Source: Onchocerca volvulus
Lineage: Eukaryota > Nematoda > Chromadorea > Rhabditida > Onchocercidae
Reading direction: 5' to 3'
DNA length: 64,000 nucleotides
Assembly: GCA_000499405.2 (NCBI GenBank)
Contig: HG738137.1
Coordinates: forward strand, 434,001 to 498,000
How positions within the stretch are numbered: position 1 is the first letter of the stretch; each line of letters begins with the position of its first letter. The notes below the pieces were generated by a model that worked only from the letters and a program-made list of their open reading frames with translations, did no database searches and was not told the origin of the DNA. The position numbers and the translations under genes are program-made. Below are positions 1 to 24,650 of this stretch, piece after piece.

Positions 1-913
1 GCTGAATATTTTGACTAATATAATAGCTCTCAAAAATAATTTGATATTGATGATGATCATTATAAATATTGAAAATAACAATAGCCAAGGCCGAATTTTT
101 AATCTGGCATAAAATTCATTAAAAGTTAGGCATGACAATTCGATCACTTGCCTGCTGATAATGCTGAATTCCATTTTTGTCCTTCAAAAAAGAAATCATT
201 TGCAAAAGAAGTCTAAGGAAATTGATAGAAAACTGATTACATCGTTCATCCATCTCCAATTCAGCTGATCTTATCATAACAAAAAAAAAAAAAACTGGCA
301 GTGTTTAGATTACCAAAGGATGATGGAGCAATAAAGCAGTAATTTTCAAGAAAAATCGCTTGTTTTTTCGTGATAATCTCTTCCTGATAATTTATCATTG
401 TTCCAATAATTTATAAAATAATCATTGAGTCTTTCTGTTTTCTCTTTTATCTCTTCAGTGATAAGAGTTCCGTTTCATAATCAACTGGAATATAATGCAT
501 ATAAGGCTTGGATATGTTGACTGTTAATGTTGCGATTAATCTTATTGAATAAAGTTTTTAGAGAAATTTTTTCAAAAAAAATTGGAGAAAAGTTTTGATG
601 AATTTATTGAAGTGATGGGGAAAGGGAATTGAAAATGGAAGAGGTAAAGGATTGATTTAAAGTTTACTAATTAAAATAACTGGTATATGAAGAGGATGAT
701 AGAAGAAAGGCGGTCATTGGCATTATTTAGCATAGCTGTGATCAAATTTTGGCATAGAAATATCAAACTTTGTACATTTCTCTTCCTTTTTACCACCAAT
801 CTACTGCGTATGTATGTTGACCTTGCAACAAATTTCACTACTCATTAGTAATTTCAATTCAATTATCCTTTAAATAATGATTATACATACATAAATACAC
901 ACACATACACACA

Positions 914-998
<85 letters not shown>

Positions 999-1840
999 AC
1001 ATGCACACTGAAAACCACAATTTTTGTACTGTCCATAATTTCTCAACAATGATATCAATTTTTTTTTTTTTTGTTTAAATTTTTTAAAATTTTGATCGTT
1101 AATTGAATATTTCGTCGTAATGAAACACAGTTATTTCGTAATTTGATAAATTAACACAACTCGATTAAAGCCATTTTATTAAGGGAGCAATTTGTTATTT
1201 TTACTGTAAAATTTGTTGATTGGAAAAGCATGGAGGTGTATTAATTTCTAATTCCTTATTTTTTACTTTATTTTTTATTTTTTTTTTCTTAAACTATTCC
1301 AATGGCATACTGATTGCACTCAAGGAATTAAAGTAGATAGTGCCAGCTGAAGACATCAATCATTGATAATTGCCTTTAGGCGATAATTGCCTAAAGGTGT
1401 GTTCTTTATATAAATCATCTTTGGTTTTTTTATAACTGATAACTTTTTATTTATTGCCTAAATGTTGCAATCATAAAACGAAATGATACAATTCAGTTGG
1501 CAGTATCAAATGCTTACTTATATTTCTAATAAAATGTTTGAAAGGATTCTTTTGTTTCTTTTCTTTTTTTTTTTTTTTTTTGCTTATATAATTTACTTAT
1601 CGATTGATGGCTAAAAAATATATTTTATCGAGGAATTTCATAGATAGATAAAAAGTTACAACTAATCATTTCTCACCCTTTTTCATGTCACCAAAAAACG
1701 ATTGTTAAATTAATTTCAGTATAGAAATAGTAAATTTGATCAAGTATTATTGTCTGGGATTGAAATTAATTTGTCTTTGATGAAATGAAGATATTTCTCG
1801 AATGTTTTGTCATTTTTATGTCGGTGAATTATAATTTTCT
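1..1840. other. intergenic, no gene seen
   Basis: AT-rich sequence with poly-A/T runs and one CA microsatellite, listed separately. No open frame with coding character or paired splice signals was found on either strand. It may carry distal regulatory DNA of a gene outside the window. Confidence 0.5.
897..1008. repeat. (CA)n microsatellite
   Basis: About 110 bp of almost pure CA dinucleotides interrupted by a few CATA units. The apparent Cys/Val ORF on the minus strand here is a by-product of the repeat. Confidence 0.95.
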
Positions 1841-2058
1841 TCATGCAAGATGACAGTTTGCCCTCGTTAGACTTCCTGAAAAATAGAAGAAAACTTGTTC
1901 AATTTTGAATGGTTAAGATAGAGATTAGTGGTGATATAATTATTACCTTGCCATTTGTTTACATCTTTTCCTACAAGATGCCTACGGCAAGCTTCTTCTT
2001 CCTCGCCTTCTTCGAAATTATCATCGTCGTTGTTATCGTTGGTCATCTTTATCGTCAT
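1841..2058 (-). CDS. candidate small acidic protein, two exons
   Basis: Weak candidate. A minus-strand exon from ATG at 2058 down to 1947 encodes a Thr/Asn/Asp start, an acidic run (FEEGEEEE) and then ACRRHLVGKDVNKWQ. It stops at a donor reading CAAG/GTAATA. A minus-strand acceptor (TTTTCAG) at 1876 opens a second exon, 1875 to 1841, in matching phase, with a stop after ten more residues. The product would be about 48 aa. No domain is recognised. The acidic run overlaps a degenerate triplet repeat, so a chance ORF is quite possible. It could also be the last two exons of a longer gene. Confidence 0.25.
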
Positions 2059-2089
2059 TTTAATTATTCTTTTTTCCCTTTCCAATAAT

Positions 2090-3800
2090 TATTTTCATTT
2101 TCGTTCATCATTTGCTCAAGAAAAATAATAAACGGAATATTCCTTTAATAACGCTTGAAGCTCATTGCTATATTGATTTCAGCCTTTTTTTTTTTTTTTT
2201 TTTTTACCGCAAAAATTCTTTTCTCCAAATGTTTATATATGTATAATGGTTACTAAATTGATTCCACTCTCTTAAAGCTTAATCTTTAACGACCATATGG
2301 AATAATTGACTTCGCAAAAATAGCAAATAATATTGATTATTAAAATTTTCATTTATTTCACTCGTTGAAAAAACTTGCACTGATTTATGAACATTTGGCT
2401 AACATTCAACTAGATATTTTTTTCCTGTTGTGTTTCTAGAAAGCAATCTCTACCGCTGCTTATGATTGCCTAATTTTTATTAATTTTGCGATAAAAGAAG
2501 CCATAATTTAGCTTCAATTCTTGAATGATTTCAATTGAGATAATCTCAAGAGAAAGTTATATTTATTCATTCATTTTAATGCTTGTTTATCTACTCATCT
2601 TTTCTTTATTCATTTAACTTTTTGTTTATTGCCTATTTATTCATTTGTTTGATTATCCTTCACAATGCTTGTCCATTCCTTCATCCAACTATTGCAATGA
2701 TCGATATTTTAATTAAAGTTTATTGATAGGAATGAGTCAAAGCTGGAGTGGTCGATGATTTTGATAAGTTAACGAAATTTATATAAATTAGGCTACTAGT
2801 TTAAAGTCAAATAGATAAAATGTCTGTATATTATTGTGGAGTAAATATTGCTGTAAAATATTTAAAAATATCAATTGACAAAACCAAATTTTAATTTATA
2901 TACATATTTATTTATTGAATGATGTAGAAAATTGAATGTAACAAACAAGAAGAAGGATGATAAAATTAATTAAGAAAATCTCGGCTGGATAAGCTTGAGG
3001 AATGAAATATACAATTAAGGCAAGATTATGGATGAAAAATTAATATGATATGATAATTATTCACTTATTTTCAACCATTAATTATCCTAATTAACATTCC
3101 ATTGATAATAGACATAGATTATGTACGACATCTGTAAATTGAAATAATTAGATGAATAATTTGAAGTATTCCTCGGAGTATTATATAAAAACAAATATTC
3201 ATTCATCAATATCATTCGATCAGGTTTATATCAACAACGGCGACAGAAATAGATAAATAACAACAACAACAATAACAATAACAATAACAACAATGACAAC
3301 AGAAAACAACAACAACAACAACAAAACAGAAAACAACAACAACAACATAATATAAATAGATAGATCTCACCAATCATTTCTTCCTTTTCTTTTACCCACC
3401 CATTTTACCCATTCATTCCCGGGGATATTTACGAAAGAATGCAAGAAGGGGTGGAGGAAAAGAGTTGTCATTGCCTGCGGTAATCAATCCATCTTTAATT
3501 GTCTCCTACAATTACTGTGTTCCCTTCCTGTTCATTTTCTCAAATTCTAATTAATTCACTTTTTTTCTTCTTTATTTTACTAAAAAAAAAAAAAAAAAAA
3601 AAAAAAATTACGAAATTGTGAGAAAATTCTTCCCACTTTTTTAACGCATACATATATCGTCCAATTTTATATTAATACTGCCAATATATTTGATCGATTG
3701 TCACAATTTATCATTTCTTCGTAAAAAGAAAATAGAAAAAAATTTTTTAATTTTTTTTCGAATAAAATTATAAATTTGAAAAAGTGCTTCGATTTTATTC

Positions 3801-3831
<31 letters not shown>

Positions 3832-4040
3832 TTAACGAATGAAAAGATACACTGTAATCTCTTTGTTATGTTGAAATATAACTAAAATAAAGGAGTCATC
3901 GGGTCATTAAATGTAATAGCAATCTAAATTTCAATTCTTTTTTTTTTTCTTTTTTTTCGTTGAAATTTTTCAATACCCATTAGATATGATGATGATGGAT
4001 TCTGCAACTAATAGATTTCTTTTTTTTTTTTTTTCATCAG
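2090..4040. other. intergenic, upstream of TOX-like gene
   Basis: Nothing coding was seen. It contains a CAA/ACA-rich tract at 3258-3347 and several poly-T and poly-A runs. The poly-T tract ending at a CAG at 4040 could act as a cis- or trans-splice acceptor for the gene that follows. Confidence 0.5.
3258..3347. repeat. CAA-rich triplet repeat
   Basis: About 90 bp of CAA/AAC units with ATA and GAAAA interruptions. No reading frame with exon boundaries surrounds it, so it is treated as non-coding simple sequence. Confidence 0.9.
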
Positions 4041-4061
4041 AAGGAATATTTCAGAATAGAT

Positions 4062-5417
4062 ATGTACCATCCGGCATCATTGTACTATTCATCGGTACCA
4101 TCATGTATAGATAACAATTGCATTGATTTTGGAATTTATGGAATTGAGCAGAATGATTGCTGTATTGATTTGAACTGTATTGAGCCATCATTGATTCCTG
4201 AAGAACAACAAGCATATACTTATGCTACTGCTACATATAATAATGATAATGGTATTACAACTAGTAATAGTATTAATGAAACAATAACGGATAATTCTGA
4301 ACAAGTAACTAGCCGAACTTCACGTCGAGTGATAAGGAAAAAGCGCTCAAAAAAAGATCCAAATGAACCGCAAAAGTAGAACTTTCAGCATTTTCATTGA
4401 ACTTTTTCTGAACAAATTTTGATATTTCGTAAATATTTTAAATTTCATTAAGAAATGAATTTACTGATGTAATAATAATGGTGATAAAAAAAGTTTTGGT
4501 TGTAATCACATAGAACATACAACTAATACATTCGTCACCAAGTCTGTTCGAATTTCAGGCCCGTTTCGGCATATGCCTTATTTTTTCGTGATACACAGGC
4601 TGTTATAAAAGGAAGAAGTCCAAATGCTAGCTTTGGCGAAATATCGAAAATTGTAGCATCGATGTGGGATTCATTAGATTGTCATGCAAAGAATGTTAGT
4701 TTTTATCAAAAATTTGAGTAAGAAATTTGAAATTTGCAGATCGGAAGAATTTTTTTATTAAATTTGCATTTTTTTAGTTGTACAAACAGAGAACAGAAAT
4801 GGCAAAAAAGGATTATTTGAAAAAGCTTGCTGCCTATCGTGCTCAACAAATATCACGTGTAAGTCAAAACTAAGTAATTTATAGATGTATTGCTACAAAA
4901 AATAAATGTTACTTACAGATTAATGATACGATATATAATGTGAAGTAAGCAAGAAGACATTTTGTATTGAAATCCAGAATTTTAGGAATTTATTCTAGAA
5001 TGAAACAATTCAATCGGTTTCGATACCAGAAAAAGGAGGACAAGTATCGACAGAAACAATGAATATTGCAAGTTCATCAAGTTTGAAACAAGAAACATCA
5101 ACTACAATAGGTGAAATGACCCTGGCAAATTTGATAGCTCGTCCACCTTCAACAAATTTTTCATCGCTTTACCTCCATCAACGGTTTGTAGAACTAAAGT
5201 TATCATTTTAATCTATTCTTTTATACCATTTAAGATTTAACGATTGTCCTCCTCCAACTTCGGTGATTTAAGATTCAGTCCTGTTCTCGAGAGTACTTCA
5301 ATAAATGATCGAATAAAAACATTACCGATGTCCTCTTTGACTCCTTCTAATTTATATGGGCATTTTTCCGAAGTCCAAATTCCCTATTTTTATCAAAATT
5401 CAAATCATTTTCGATAA
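4062..5417 (+). CDS. TOX-family HMG-box protein
   Basis: Putative nuclear DNA-binding protein of the TOX HMG-box family. Six exons fit: 4062-4375, 4559-4694, 4778-4858, 4919-4939, 4999-5183 and 5273-5417 (293 aa; exon lengths keep frame). Residues 1-85 are Ser/Thr/Asn/Tyr-rich. A basic stretch ([18 protein letters not shown]) then leads into one HMG box over about residues 100-175, with [25 protein letters not shown] and [13 protein letters not shown], the hallmark TOX-type box rather than SOX. The tail is Ser/Pro-rich. The first ATG is used, but the frame stays open upstream to a CAG at 4040, so an upstream coding exon or SL trans-splicing there is possible. The 21-nt fourth exon uses a weak donor (AAT/GTGAAG) and is the least certain part. 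In vertebrates TOX proteins act in transcription and chromatin; the role here is inferred. Confidence 0.85.
4323..4855 (+). other. HMG-box coding segment
   Basis: The box is spread over exons 1-3: a basic N-terminal arm from exon 1, helices 1 and 2 from exon 2 (the PVSAYALFF and [12 protein letters not shown] motifs) and helix 3 from exon 3 ([20 protein letters not shown]). Both splice junctions keep the family alignment without gaps, which is the main support for the exon calls. Confidence 0.88.
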
Positions 5418-5419
5418 CT

Positions 5420-6960
5420 ACAACTTTCTTGCTGATATTAAGTGAAAAAAAAAAAAGGAATAATTCAAGAAATAATTCCTATCCTCACATATATTCATTT
5501 TCCTGATTGAAAACTTTTATTCAGCACTTTTAAAATGTTCAGCCATAAAATCTAATAAAAATAAAGAAAAAAAAAAGGAAAATCAAATGTAAGAATTTAT
5601 TGCTCGAAATATTATAGGCATTAAATAATTTTTTCAAATGAATTTTTCACATTTAGATTCTATACTAAAAGAATTAAATTTGAAAATTTTTTAAGAATTA
5701 AATTTGAAATTTTAGTTTGAATAACGAAAAAATGGAAAAGAACATCGTTGGTAAAACATAGTAAGATGTGTCGAAACAAGTGGATCAAGAGAGTGATCTC
5801 AATCAAAAAAATATCTGATGAATTGGCAAAATACCTGCATATCAATTTTGTCCAATTTTATTTCATAAATCATCCTTTAAATAATTAACTGCTCATAAAA
5901 TATTTCATTTAATGAACATATTCTTGTTTTATTTTCAATGAAAGTAAAAGATTGCGAGGAACTATCATCCATTTTGCTCAACAATTTTACAATTTGATCA
6001 ATACGTTGTTGCTATTATCTTAAATATACGGTAGAAAGCTTGTATCGGATTCTTTCGCATCGAACAGACTGATCATGATATTAATTCGCGGAAAATTAGT
6101 TATAATATTGATTCTCCAGAACTTAACGATAATCTTTTAGTTCCATTTTTTTTTATCATGACCTCAACTGCTTTCTCGTAACTTCAGTATATTCACTAAT
6201 CTTTTTAATTATTATTCAATCTACTCACTTTACACATCCAGTCATATTCATCATTCTCGTGAGACCAATTTAAAGTTTTTATCCTTTGAAACCTGCTGTT
6301 ACTAGTTTTAGAACTCAATTTGTTGTTATCAGTTGTATCGTTACATGACATGCACGCTATTTCATGTTTTATCTCTAATTAAGCGGTAAGATCGAGAATA
6401 ATCGGACTGACCGGTGTCATATTTTGGAAAAATGATAAGATTGATTGATATGGGATGATAAAAATGTAAATACATCATTTACTTATGAATATTTCATATT
6501 TGCGGTAATCTGAATTTTAAGATAAATTTGCATAGAAATGCGTTAATATAAACTTAAAGAGGCTCATATTTCATGCATTTTTTGATTTACTTATCTAAAG
6601 TACAGTAATGAACTCTTTGAATATAACCGAAAAGATATATTCAGGCACTACTAAACAATTATTGCTCAATTTTACTCGGTCTTCTCTCTAAAATCTTCAT
6701 ACTTATCATCGTTTATTAACACGAAAAAGTTCATTCTGTCAAGTTTAATATTAATCAAACTGATTTTCATTTAAGATTAAATTTATGTTAAAAAAACTAT
6801 CAATCACATTTTTCGTCTTCTTTCCTTGCATACCTTCTTCTTCTTTTTTTTTTTATTTTCAATTTGTCATCAAAAAATTCTCGCATCATTTCATGCAAAT
6901 GAATTATCAGTTAGTTATCTGATAAAAACAGATCCATGGATGAATCAAAAAAAAAAACAA
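5420..6960. other. intergenic, no gene seen
   Basis: The 3' UTR of the TOX-like gene probably occupies the first 150 bases. The rest is AT-rich with only short open frames and no paired splice sites that build a longer protein. Confidence 0.45.
5554..5559 (+). terminator. poly(A) signal of TOX-like gene
   Basis: AATAAA about 137 nt downstream of the TAA stop of the HMG-box gene, with a second overlapping AATAAA a few bases on. Both are consistent with a short nematode 3' UTR. Confidence 0.5.
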
Positions 6961-6963
6961 AAA

Positions 6964-7452
6964 ATGTTATCATTTCTCTCTTTTTCCAGTAGTACTATTA
7001 GTGATGTAAATGAACATCAGACATTATTATTACTTCATCGACAACATTCAACGTCTAGCTTCGATTCCGTTCCGTTAATCATCGAAGTGATTGGCATTGT
7101 TACTACTGTAATTACATGTCTTGTTATGCATTTTATTATGAAAGAAACCTATGAAGATATCGATCGACCAACAACTCATCATTTAATCCATCACAAATAT
7201 TACAGCAAACAATTGAATCAACTTTTGAATGAACAAGATAGAAGGAAGAAAAAAAGGGTACGTGAAGATCTGTTTTGAATCAGCGTAATACCGTAAAATT
7301 CATGTATGAATTGTTAGAAGACATTGAAAACATGTGTAAAACATTTTTTTTTTTAGCGAATATTCAAATTTGCAAAGTTCAGAAATTTCAAAACAATTCG
7401 ATATAACTTTGAACTTGAAATCATCGAATTTCTAGACTTTATGCTTCCCTGA
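6964..7452 (+). CDS. candidate single-pass membrane protein
   Basis: An unusually long open frame for this AT-rich DNA runs to a stop at 7278. From ATG 6964 it encodes a Ser-rich start, a hydrophobic segment of about 23 residues (centre IIEVIGIVTTVITCLVMHF), then a His/Lys/Arg-rich tail. A strong donor (AGG/GTACGT) at 7257 precedes the stop. A poly-T/TAG acceptor at 7356 gives a phase-matched second exon, 7357-7452, adding about 31 residues (129 aa in total). Another reading uses a TTTTTCCAG acceptor near 6990, making this an internal exon with an unseen upstream exon. The protein family is not recognised. The membrane helix is the only predicted feature. Confidence 0.4.
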
Positions 7453-7459
7453 AGCATTG

Positions 7460-10090
7460 AATGTTTCGAATTTTCGCTTTTCCGGATCCAAATCAAAATA
7501 TCTCAAAATCTTCATCAAATATCGAGACTTCTTTTGCTTAAATTCCAAACTAATTGGACTTTTATGTTTTGATTACTGGAATTTCATATCTTCAGATTAA
7601 AATGTTATATGTTTCAGGATTAAAAATTTAAATTTTCACGTTAAAAGTTCTATTTTTCTTTCAATATAATCACGCCTTTTGTACATGTCCTCTCTTCATA
7701 TAAAAACATTATAAATCAGCGAAAAGAGTGAAGAAAAAAAAATAAAACTTCGTTTAATATCAAAGTTGCTAAAACTTTACAGCACACAGCAGCTAAGAAA
7801 TCAACTGAATAAAAAAAAGAAAAGCAAAATATAAAAGAAACGGTAATTTTTTCTTTGAAATAACCTCAGATTTTTAGATAAATTGAACTTATTCTATTTT
7901 GAAAAAAAAAATTCAATAGGAAAATAGAGCAAAGATTCTCGTAAATCTTTTTAAAATTCTCAATTTAAATAAAAAAAAAAAGTTAGAAGAGGTGATTACG
8001 TAAAAACACAACTTATCTCTCATCAAAGTAAATTACATCGAAAAGCAAAATCCCTGAGTTTAAAGCTTTCTATATATAACTGAAAATAGCCAACTTTGTA
8101 ATATTCAGCGTCATACAAATATTTTTTGCTCTATGCCTTCTAAGAAATCAAATCAAGTTCTCCGTTTTCTTTTTTATTTCAAAATTCTTAGAATATTTTC
8201 ATAAATTTTAAATCTATCCCTGCTTGTCGTGAAAATTTAAAATTTTCAGATGAAATTTCAACAAAAAATTATCTTCTGAATTTCCAATCTTTTATTAAAG
8301 ATGCTTATTTTTGAAAGTAATTATTCTGACAGAATGTTCAACATCAATAAATGTAAGTATATACATGCCTTCAACTAAATGTACTTTTTTATTTACATGA
8401 AATGAAAAATTTTCAATCAAGAGTTCAAAAAACTATTGAGTGTACTTTTGATTCAACAAAAAAAAAAAAAAAAAGTGCATTTTTATTAAATCAGTTAAAA
8501 AAAGGAACAAAAATGACGAAATTTTTTTACAACTTTTTAAAATTCACAAAATTCTATTTGCACAATAAGTAACAACAATAATAGTACACTAAATGAATGG
8601 AATGTGAGAAAAATAAGACATGGAAGGAAAAAAAAAAAAAAAAAATGAAAATATAATTTCTCGAGTAGCGTAATCTGGGGAAAGAAGAGGGAGATGAATA
8701 TTAATTTGTAATTTTTAAAAGGTAAATTAATGTGAAGGTAAATTTAAAAATGCTTCTATTTTTCAATTCATTCCATTACCTATATCCCAAATAGAATGAC
8801 CGAACCAATCAATATTTCCGAGGAGATTCAAGACATCAAAAATCGTCCAACTTTTTGCATGCATCATTTTATATAAATTGATAGTTTCCGCATTTTGTAA
8901 ATGTTTTGCAAATATTTAAATATCTTGTTTAATTTGACTTTCAATTAGCAATCTAATACATATATAAATAGATCTATTTTATCTTTCATATTCTCAAAAA
9001 GAATTACAATGCCGATCTTATGGAAAGGAATAATCCAAATAGAAATTTGAATTTCAAAAATTCTTATAAAGTTAGCTTTTAAATGAAAATCAAACACCAG
9101 ATGTCTCAAATATATTCAACATATTAAAAATAGGAAGAGAATTTTTAAAGAAGTTCAATTTAATCGTATAAAATTTTTGAGAGAAAAAACTTCCACTTGT
9201 GAGATAACTCACATCATAAATCTGTTTATTTCATCATTTGTTTGAAAGGGGATGGAAATATGTATAATTTGGGAAGCTTGCTCTTAAAAATTTTAGAAAT
9301 GGACATATTTCTCGGGATTGAAAGACAATTTGTCACCAAAAGTAATTCCTTCTGCTGTTTTCCTAAAACAATGCAAAGTGATAACAAAAAAATAATTCTT
9401 TGTTACATGATAACAAAAAAGTCTTTATAATAATAAATAAACTTTTTATAAGCATACTTGTTTCCTTTTTCAAGTACACTTGTTAAAATTGTTAAATAAA
9501 TTAAATTCAACTCGATTCACATTCAAAAGATATCACAAAACAAAGATAATGAGAATCAAAGACAAACCTTACACATTTAATTTTATTAAGTGAATCTTTA
9601 GCAGCATACGGGAATTAAATTCCAATTTTCCTTTCTGCCATTTCTGACAATTGAGAGAGGAAAAAATGATTCTTATTACTTAAATAGGGAATCAAAAACC
9701 GTCCTAACACTAATTTAAATCGAAAATGGTATGTAATAGTTTTCCCAACATATGAAATATTCTAATTACGTGGGAAAGTTGCTTATGATCACATCTGTCT
9801 GATGATCAGCAAATACCAAGCTAAATCACTATGATGATTGCAAGTTTAATTCATTTCTAGAAAAGATTTATTCGAAATATCATAAAAAATTCTCGAAATT
9901 TCTGATGATTTACAAGAGAAAGCCTATCGATACAGAAAATCTTTTTCCAAAACTTTCCAAATAAATATTCACAATATAAATTTATATAAATGCGTACAAT
10001 ATTTGCAGTAGGAATTTTGCTGGGACCGAAAATTTGAATTTTTTTTTTTGTTCTGAAAAAAACTGAAATATTCCAGCTTATACAAAAAAA

Positions 10091-10133
<43 letters not shown>

Positions 10134-10630
10134 TATTTAGAATTTACCAAGAATTTACACACGAATCTATGCATGAAATTTAGCCCTATTAAGTGAACAA
10201 AACATAATAAATTACTACCGTACTTTCTTATTCACTATAAGATTGACAACCGGATACTGAATTTACAAAAAAAAAAAAAAAAAGAAGTACATCACATGAA
10301 TAATTATCACAAGATCATGGAAATCTACTATTATCATTTTTATTGTCATAATGCTGATGATATGTTTCAAGAAATAAAAATAATTGAAAGTCGGAAGGGA
10401 AAATTATAAAATTTTATAAATCAAAAATATATCAAAAATTTATCAAAATAATTCTATTAATATACCACTTCATTTGTTCATATTAGAGGATGTGATGTTA
10501 AGTAAGAAATAAACCTGAATTAACAAACAAGTCAAAATTCTTTAATCAAAATGTCAATATCAAAACCTGGTATGAAAAATGAAAAATATTAATTGAATAA
10601 GTTCATTTTTATCATAAACGATAACAAACA
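7460..10630. other. intergenic, no gene seen
   Basis: AT-rich DNA with long A runs, including one of more than 30 A near 10097-10128. No supported exon was found. Its right end should carry the 3' UTR of the minus-strand ARF-GEF gene; a minus-strand AATAAA lies about 290 nt past that gene's stop (10339-10344). Confidence 0.45.
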
Positions 10631-24057
<13,427 letters not shown>

Positions 24058-24568
24058 ATCAAAAGCATTTTCATCCTGAAATAATAGCCGGCAGTATACA
24101 CCAAACAACAATGACTAATTTCAGAAGCTGCCATAAACCTCAGAAAACCTCAAAACCTGTCATAAAATCAATATGTTACCTTATGTCCTCAATCTCCCAC
24201 AATTCCAAACTTTAAAGACTCACGCAATTCTCATACGTGAAAACAGCATAAAACATTTTTGCACGTCTCACCACGTTTCACCGAATGCAAATTATAATGC
24301 GGACAAGTTGTGTTGCTGTAGTCATCCCGTTCCAACAATTTGTCGAAATTAATGACATTGATGCTAAATCATTTAAATAACAAACCATTTCACGCGCGTA
24401 TGATGATCTCTAACTAGGATCATTATGCGCAGTAATTGATTATAAAATTTTTTGATAATATTAATAGAAATAAATTCAAAAGAAGAGAATAGTAGTACAA
24501 TGATCGAAATTATTTGCCTAATTATATTTTATGATAAATTTAATTATTCATATATTACGTTTACTTAC

Positions 24569-24650
24569 AGCAACGTGAGTTTCACGTCCAATGTATATTT
24601 ATGTCGATAAAATTGCCAAAATGAAACTTGCTATGTCCGTTGCTTCACGG
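24569..24650 (-). other. possible 5' UTR exon of agef-1
   Basis: A strong minus-strand donor (GTTGCT/GTAAGT) lies at 24568/24569 upstream of the first recognised coding exon. The sequence before it has no usable ATG in frame, so it would be a non-coding leader exon. Its upper edge is not visible and is given approximately. Support is only the donor and its position. Confidence 0.25.

Noticed and set aside
870..1058. Cys/Val-rich ORF on the minus strand
   Set aside because: Direct translation of the CA microsatellite; no coding support.
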